From Capsaspora owczarzaki ATCC 30864 (taxonomy: Eukaryota > Opisthokonta > Filasterea): 64,000 nucleotides of DNA. Within the stretch, counting starts at the first letter, position 1; each line of letters starts with the position of its first letter. Made by a program: the position numbers and the translations under genes. Location: NCBI RefSeq assembly GCF_000151315.2, contig NW_011887292.1, positions 3,632,916-3,696,915 of the forward strand. The letters run 5' to 3'. The notes beneath the pieces were generated by a model, which ran no database searches, was not told the origin of the DNA, and saw only the letters and a program-made list of their open reading frames with translations. Of the stretch, positions 57,601-64,000 are shown piece after piece.

Positions 57601-57934
57601 CATCTGCTGCTGCGGGCCCATCTGGCCTGCTTGGCATGCCGCCTCCCATTGGGTTCATCTGTCCCATCTGGTGTCCCATTTGGCCCATCTGACCCATCTG
57701 ACCCATCTGACCCATCTGGTGGCCCATCTGACCCATCTGCTGCTGGCCCATTGGGTTGAGCTGCTGGCCGCCCATCTGGCCGCCCATCTGCTGGCCGCCC
57801 ATCCCGAGCATGCCTGGCTGACCCGGAGCAGCAGCGCCCATCCCGAGGCCGCGTCCCATCCCAGCACCAAGGCCGGCGTTCATGCCGCCCATGCCAGGCT
57901 GCTGCTGCTGCTGACCATAGCCATAGCCCTGCAT
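54685..57934 (-). CDS. NUP58: NUP58/45-like nucleoporin with Gly-Leu repeats
   Basis: Seven exons: 57934-56339, 56252-56153, 56057-55888, 55779-55661, 55573-55415, 55321-55256, 55166-54685. The middle part, about 180 residues of coiled coil, matches NUP58: IDRLKRDVVQELKNAE, then DYFNHLVTNFE, YRQHIEELEAHL, MTPQ and ETFLALAAQVAQLHD. NUP58 sits in the NUP62-NUP54-NUP58 complex of the central pore channel. The flanking repeat regions, FG-rich in animals, are here Met-Gly-Gln, GLGA, GMGA and Pro-rich; I see only one FG (SFGIS, just before the coiled coil). Exon 1 switches frame near 57630: residues up to NPMGGGMPS are in one frame and the rest in another, with no intron to explain it, and its length is off by one for the downstream phase. 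Confidence 0.82.
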
Positions 57935-58382
57935 GATGACGATGGAAGAGTGAGAGAGAGAGCGAGGAAAAAGAGCGGGAAAAAGCAAAGAACGAAAAAA
58001 AAAAAAAAAAAAAAAAAGAGTGAGTGAGAGGGGGTACGGAATCGTAGGGCGAGTTAGTGATGCACGAGTATCCTCAAGACACGCATTGAAGCGCTACAGA
58101 CTTCGTTTGAATGATCGTCTACATGACGACTTGACTTGTGTGTTTCAGTGCAAAATAAAGGGAGGAACGCTTCTCGCTTTTGCTTTGGATGTTGATGTCG
58201 GATGCTCAGATTCTCAGATTCGCCCGCTTTCTGAGACAAACAAATACAAACAAACAAACAGCACAACGACTCTCTCTCTCTCTCTGCTCTTCACTCGTTG
58301 TTCATTCACTGCATGAACTGCATGAACTGCATTGTATGCATTCACTCTTCACTTCTTTATTTTTTTTTTTCAATCTACAGAA
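57935..58382. promoter_or_regulatory. Divergent upstream region of NUP58 and PRMT7
   Basis: The two start codons are 448 bp apart, head to head. It includes an A run near 57995-58017, (CAAA)n near 58240-58260, (CT)n near 58270-58284 and a T run just before the PRMT7 ATG. I see no gene. Confidence 0.5.
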
Positions 58383-60862
58383 ATGAGTGCAGGCGGGAAG
58401 AAGGCGCGCGCAGTCGATCCGAGCGACTTGGACAACGACGACGAGCACCAGGAAGAGCTCGGCCAGGCGTCGTTTGCAGACATGCTGCTCGACATTGAAC
58501 GAGTTGAGTAGCCCCATGAATAAGAGTATGAGTCGGGAGTGGAGTGGAGTAAGTATGAGTATATGAGTGAGTATTGAGTATGGAAGCACACATGGTGGAG
58601 CTGCATCCCAAGCATCCCGAGCATCCCGAGCTTCCCGAGCATCCCTCAACAAGCGGATGGAGTGGCTTGTTTTTGCAAGTCGTACCAACTGACCGACGGA
58701 TGACCTTGTTGGGCTGCCTGGCTGGACAACAGAACAACTTGTACGACGCGGCCATCAAGCGGACGATCGCAACGCGACTCGCAGCAGGACTACCGCCGCC
58801 GGTCGTGCTGGATATTGGCACTGGAACAGGCCTCCTTGCAATGATGGCAGTGCGGGCGGGAGCACAGCGCGTCGTCGCGTGCGAGGTCTTCAAGCCAATG
58901 GCTGCCGTCGCCAAACTCATCGCGCGAGAGAACGGCATGGGTGACAAGATTAGCGTCTTTGGCAAGCACTCGACAGACCTCAAGCTGTCCAACAAGGCCG
59001 ACATGCTCATCACGGAGATTTTCGACACAGAGCTCATTGGCGAAGGCATTCTCGCCGCGCTCGAGCACGCTCAGCAAAAGCTCCTCAAGCCGCAGCAAAC
59101 ACCGCTGCTGCAACAGGACCAGCCTGCTCGGTTTGATGTTGTTCCTGGAAGCGCAACCATGGTTGGCCAGCTCGTGCACTGCCCTGCGCTGGAAAAGTGG
59201 TCGCACTACCCGCTGAAGAGCTCGGCCCCGCATTCTTCTTCCACGCCACAGTCAGCAGAGCCGCTGCCGCCGCAAAAGTTCAGCGACTGGACGTTTGCTG
59301 CAGACCAATCGCGGCATGATGTCTGCCCGAGCATCACTCTGCCGCACTCGACACAGCTTGACAGGTTGGCCGACAACATCACTGCGGTCTCTCCGCCGTT
59401 CGCCTTGATTGAGTTTGATTTCACCCGACCCGTCGTGTTTGGCGCCCATGGCGTGCGCAAGAACGCAGTGCAGGTGGCGCTTCACGCCGACGTGCCCGAA
59501 GACAAGCGCGAGTGTCACGCCTTGGTTGTGTGGTGGGTGCTCCACTTGGACAGCGAAACGCACTTGTCGACAGCACCCTGCTGGATTCCGCACACGTCCA
59601 CCGAGCCGCGGCAGTGGCGTGATCACTGGATGCAAAACGCCTATGTCCTCCCACGAGGGCGGCCACGGCTGTTTGCCCCAGGTTCGCTCGTGACCGTCGA
59701 AGTATCCCACGACTTGTATGCCATCCACTGCCACGTTTCGGCTGGCGCAGTGCAATCCCAAGAACCTGATCGACCGCTCTCTGGTGGCACGAGCTGCACC
59801 TGCGACGCGCACAATCTCTGCGGCCGAGAGCAACTCTGGCTGTATAACGACACGGAAAAGATGGGCACTGTGTGGCGATGGATTGACTCGGCCATCAGCC
59901 GGTGCCCCGAGACAGTTCGAGCGGTGGCGCTCGGTGACATGCCCCATGTAGCAGGCATGATTGCCTCGACTGCCCTGCGAGCAAACAAAACCGTGGGGCA
60001 AGTCCAGGTTGTGTCCCTCGCTCCACACCAGTCTGCCATCCCTTCGCCCTCGGCTGTGGCTCGTCAGGTCTTGTTTGCCAACCAGGTCGGGGACGTGGTT
60101 TCCATCCAGGCATCGGAAGACACGGTGAATGCGTTTGTGGAAAATCCTGTTTTTGTTCCCGCCTCATTGCAGGACAGGTCTGGCACAGCCCCACCGCCCT
60201 CAGATAGTGCCCGTCGCGTACAATGGTACGAAGGCGAAGTGGATGTTGTCGCTGGCATCCCATACTACTCGGATATCTGCATTCCACACGAGACGCTCTT
60301 CCGCTTCCGAAACGAACTGCGCGAGCTTGCACCGCTGCTCAGTCCGACTGCACGCGTCCTGCCTCAAGTGGGTCGCTTGATGGCTGTGGTTGTTCAGCTG
60401 GACGAGCTGTGGAAGAGCCACGGCGAGATCAACGGCGCCAGCGGATTTACCATGGCGGCGCTCAAATCCGTTCGCCAAGCCTCGTCCAAGGGCGAGTACG
60501 TGTACAACATGCACGAGTACGGCTTTGTTGCGCTATCGCAGCCCCAGTGTCTGATGCGGGTGGACTTCCAGGCTGTCGTCGGCGCGGCCGCTTCCGATAC
60601 GACGTCCTCCTCTCCTGTTCAGCACCAGTGCCAGCTCAATGTCGACAAGGCTGGTGTGGCGCATGCCATCCTGACTTGGCTCGAGTATGGCGTTGACAAC
60701 GTTGGCGACATTCAGTTCAGTCCACTCGTGTCCACGCCGCATTGCTACGTCTCGAGCTTGCGCTTTATTGACGCCTTCCCATCCGTCACCGCATCGTCGA
60801 TTCTAACTGTTAGCGCAGCTGAAGAGCGTGATAATCTTGAATTTGCAATGTCCTGGAACTGA
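58383..60862 (+). CDS. PRMT7: Protein arginine methyltransferase 7
   Basis: Two exons (58383-58502, 58733-60862) give 749 residues (human 692). Exon 1 ends EELGQASFADMLLDIER and exon 2 resumes NNLYDAAIKRTI, matching the pre-core of PRMT7. The first methyltransferase domain has motif I VLDIGTGTGLLAMM (about 63-76), CEVFKPMA, and the double-E loop TEIFDTELIGEG (about 134-145). The second, pseudo-catalytic domain follows (QWRDHWMQNAYVLP, then VDVVAGIPYYSD and FDINFQ-like DFQAVVGA). PRMT7 is the family member making only monomethyl-arginine. Tandem domains in one chain and the FDTELIGEG wording are specific for it. The donor of the 230-bp intron is GTTGAG, weaker than its neighbours. Confidence 0.95.
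58503..58732 (+). repeat. PRMT7 intron with short direct repeats
   Basis: The intron contains repeated GAGTATGAGT-like units (58527-58578) and four copies of a CATCCCGAG-type 9-mer (about 58609-58643). These frames would be open, but the family alignment skips them. Confidence 0.7.
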
Positions 60863-61045
60863 GCATAAAGGAGCTAGAGCAAAATCCGTTTTGTGTGTTC
60901 ATTGTTCCACTTCCACTGGCATCTAATGTAGTAGCACACGCGGGTTTTGTTTTGTTTCATTTTTCTATTTGTTCTAGTATACACTTTCCACTCCCCAATT
61001 TCTAATTTCTGAGCAGCTCAGTCCCTTTTTCAATCGTCTGCTTCA
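60863..61045. other. Short spacer between PRMT7 and CPSF2
   Basis: Only 183 bp separate the PRMT7 stop and the CPSF2 start codon, both on the plus strand. It must serve as 3' UTR of one and promoter of the other. The second half is T-rich. Confidence 0.55.
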
Positions 61046-64000
61046 ATGGCTGCGATCATCAAGTTCACGGCGCTGTCGGGCGTCGATGAGCGCTCGCCGT
61101 TGTGCTATCTGCTGCAAATTGACGAGGCGCACATTCTGCTCGACTGCGGCTGGGACGAAGCGCTGGACGAGCAGAGCCTCAAAGCCATCCAGCTGTAATG
61201 TCCATCCATCCATACACAATACTCACAATGGGACGCTCTGACTGCTTTGCTCTTACTGTCTCGCTCATCATCATTGCGCGCTTTGCTGACGAATCAGATA
61301 CGCACCTCAGATTGACTGCGTGCTGGTGTCGCACCCGGACTTGGCGCACTTGGGCGGCCTGGCAATGCTGGCTGGACGGTACAATCTGCCGCCGAGCTGC
61401 CCGATCTACGCGACGATTCCCGTCCACAAAATGGGGCAGATGTTCATGTACGATCTGTGGATGTCGCACGCCGAGATGCAGGGCGAAGGCGCGCTGCCGT
61501 TCACCCTCGACGACGTGGACGCTGCGTTCGAGCGCATCACCACGCTCAAGTTCCAGCAGCGCGTCGTCGTTCCGCTGGGCGCAAAGACCAAGCCCATTAC
61601 AATCATCCCGCACGCGGCGGGCCACATGGTTGGCGGCACGATCTGGCGCATCATCACGGAAGGCGAGGACATTGTCTATGCCGTCGATTTCAACCACCAG
61701 CTCGAGCGCCACCTCAATCCGACCGAGCTCAAGGACCTGTTCCAGTACGAGCGGCCATCCATTCTCATTTCAAACTCGTTCAATTATGGCGCAGAGTCGG
61801 TGCCGCGCAAAACCCGTGATCGGCTGTTTCTGGACTCGATCGTCAACACGCTCATCAATCCCAAGGACGGCAGTGCTGGCGGCAGTGTGCTCATCCCGAC
61901 AGACACTGCCGGTCGAGTGCTCGAGCTGGCACAGGTGCTCGACAAGCAGTGGGAAAAGTACAAGAACTTTCCGATTGTCGTCCTGTCGCACATTTCGCGC
62001 ACCGTGATGAACTTTGCCATGGCTCAAATCGAATGGATGAGCGCCAAGATGCAAAAGGAGTTTGAGACGACGCGCAGCAACCCGTTCAGCTTTGCGCACA
62101 TCAAAATGTGCCAGACCATGGAGGAGCTGGCTCAAGTTGCCAAAGAAGGCACGCCTGTCGTTGTGCTTGCGAGTATGGAGGGCCTCACCTCCGGCTTTGC
62201 ACGCGACCTGATGCTCAAGTGGGCTGAAAACCCGAAAAACCTAATCATCTTCCCCAACAACTCGCCAGCAAGCGACCTTGCCAAGAGTTTGGTCGAGAAG
62301 AATCGCCAAATCGTTATTGACGTCAAGACTCGCATTGCACTCGAAGGCGAAGAGCTGGACGAGTACCTTCGTGAACAAGAAGAGGCTGAGATGGAACTGG
62401 CAGCGCTGCAGACGGACGCCGCCGACGACGACAATGCCGCAGATGATGCCGTTCCCATGCAGACAGCATCTGGTTCTGGCTCGGCGGGCTATGGAAGTGG
62501 CCAGCATCGCGGCTCTGCCGCAGCAGATGGATCGCAGCTCCTGCACCAGTTAGATGCCGACTTGGAAGACGAGGAGGATGAAGATGACGAGCTCAAAATT
62601 CTGCGGGCAATCCACGCTGCTCCCGGTGCATCCACCTCCGACTCTGCACCTGGCCGTGGCGGTCGTTCAACAGGAACAAGTAGCGGCGGCCGACATCGCT
62701 TCAAGCACGACATTTACATGCTGGGTGACGAAGCTCGGCTCTCCAAGCGCGGAGACTTTTTCAAACAAACCCGCACCTTCCCCATGTTCCCGTTTGTCGA
62801 GCAGCACCGCAAAAAGGCCGACGAATGGGGCGAGGTGATTCGGCGGTCGGACTATCAGATCTTGACGGAAGAGTTTACAGACACGCTCAAGCCGCTGGCA
62901 TCCACCAGCAGCAGCGCCGGTACTTCTCATGCAACAGCCATGGTGACTGGAGAAGAAGAAACGGGTCTTGAGGTATGTTGTGTGTGGTTGGTCAGTTGCA
63001 AGCTCTGGCTGTGAAGGTGGAGGTTTTCTGACGTGTCTATTTGATCTTTCTGCCTTTGTTATCTCGGTAGAGCACTCTGAAACTCGACACCTCCCAAATC
63101 AAGCAGCAATTACACGCAACTGCACACAATCGGCCGTCTAAAACGGTCTCGAAGCAAGTCGCGTTGCAAATCCAATGCACCGTTAAACATGTTGATTTGG
63201 AAGGCCGTGCCGACTCCATGTCCTTAGCAACCATTTTTGAGAGTGTTAACGCGCGCCAGCTTGTAAGTCGACGTGATTCTTGGTCGTGTATTGATTTGGA
63301 GGAGGGATGGGCGGTTCGGAAAGGGAGTAGTTTTTTTTTTTCTTCTTCTTTTTTTTTTTTGTTTCTATTTTCTTAATTTTTTGACTGAATTTGTTGGATA
63401 GATTCTGGTACACGGTTCAGCAACATCGTCAAACGAGCTTGAAAGTGCACTTCGAGTGAAAATGCCGCAATGCAAAGTTACTATCGCTGCTCTTAACACC
63501 ACCATCGACGCCAGCTCGGAGCACAACATTTACCAAGTTCGGTTGCGCGACTCGCTCATGAGCACGTTGAAATTTTCCACTGTAAGCTTGTTTGTTTCTC
63601 TTTCGCTCGTTTTGACTGCTCGTTGGGAACCGTGTTTTGAGCGATCTGGTTGGCTGATGTCTACGTTGTTGGCGGCTAGACTGGAATGTTCGAGCTGGCA
63701 TACTTCCATGGCCAAATTCACGTCCCGACTGGGGGCAAGACCACATTGGAGCTCGATGTGCTTCCAGCACACCTCGTTCCAGGCCACGCCCAGGTCTTTG
63801 TGGGTGACCCTAAGCTGTACGAGGTGAAGGAAGTGTTGATTGAGGCGGGCTTCCACGCCGAGTTTGTTCAAGGCGTGCTTGTTTGCAACGACACGATTGC
63901 CATTCGCAAGGTGAGGTTTCGTGTCGTGTTGAGATGATGGAAGTTTGACGAGGACACTAACGAAGCCGGTTGACCCACTTTTGTTTCCAAAACCAGCAAG
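61046..64000 (+). CDS. CPSF2: Cleavage and polyadenylation factor CPSF2 (3' end cut off)
   Basis: Five complete exons (61046-61194, 61298-62972, 63071-63262, 63402-63581, 63680-63910) give 809 residues. A sixth may start at 63997 after CCAG, and the human protein suggests only about 20-40 residues are missing. The metallo-beta-lactamase domain begins [21 protein letters not shown] with LLDCGWDE. Its metal site is degenerate, [10 protein letters not shown] in place of HxHxDH, as expected for CPSF2/CPSF100, the inactive partner of the CPSF73 nuclease. The beta-CASP part carries [26 protein letters not shown] and FARDLMLKW. An acidic/Ser-rich insert precedes [17 protein letters not shown], and later exons hold [17 protein letters not shown] and GVLVCND. 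It is part of the pre-mRNA 3'-end processing complex. Confidence 0.95.

Noticed and set aside
1-64000. Transposons, retroelements or viral insertions
   Set aside because: No reverse transcriptase, integrase, transposase or terminal repeats were seen; repeated DNA is limited to simple repeats and short local duplications.

Overview
The window is nuclear DNA of a unicellular eukaryote with compact, intron-containing genes. I placed 20 protein-coding genes on both strands. Most introns are 75-110 bp, start with GT and end with AG, and were positioned by requiring reading phase to match on both sides; a few are 400-1300 bp and carry long homopolymer runs. Gene content points to a unicellular relative of animals: a BRCA1-type RING-BRCT protein, CDT1, an SH2 domain fused to a kinase, a heterotrimeric G-alpha, a neuropathy target esterase and a NRF-6-type acyltransferase, alongside a full-size PDR-type ABCG transporter that animals lack. 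A filasterean such as Capsaspora owczarzaki fits best. That is an inference from gene content, not a sequence match.

Layout. 17-5108 (-) PNPLA6/NTE esterase; 5821-6693 (-) four-helix membrane protein; 7125-9942 (-) NRF-6-like acyltransferase; 11109-15593 (-) large unrecognised protein; 15943-17776 (+) unrecognised Ser/Ala-rich protein; 18296-21036 (+) G-alpha; 21647-24191 (-) TBC RabGAP; 24392-27541 (-) CDT1; 27862-31908 (+) BRCA1-like; 31977-33089 (-) VPS25; 34695-39539 (+) ABCG/PDR transporter; 40171-41752 (-) ankyrin protein; 42188-44620 (+) SH2-kinase-RING fusion; 44991-46517 (-) p23 co-chaperone; 46962-49446 (+) NDOR1; 49644-51058 (+) PIN1; 51293-54439 (+) mitochondrial intermediate peptidase; 54685-57934 (-) NUP58-like nucleoporin; 58383-60862 (+) PRMT7; 61046 to the window end (+) CPSF2, lacking its last exon.

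The genes are unrelated housekeeping and signalling functions. Several pairs share short head-to-head upstream regions, most notably CDT1 and BRCA1 (320 bp). BRCA1 and VPS25 are tail to tail with only 68 bp between stop codons.

The main points for a second look are the SH2-kinase-RING fusion, the BRCA1-like gene and its shared promoter with CDT1, a NUP58 homologue whose FG repeats are replaced by GLG/GMG repeats, and three genes (VPS25, MIPEP, NUP58) whose reading frames are disturbed at short repeats. Those three may be assembly errors or real damaged alleles. I saw no tRNA, rRNA, CRISPR array or recognisable transposon.
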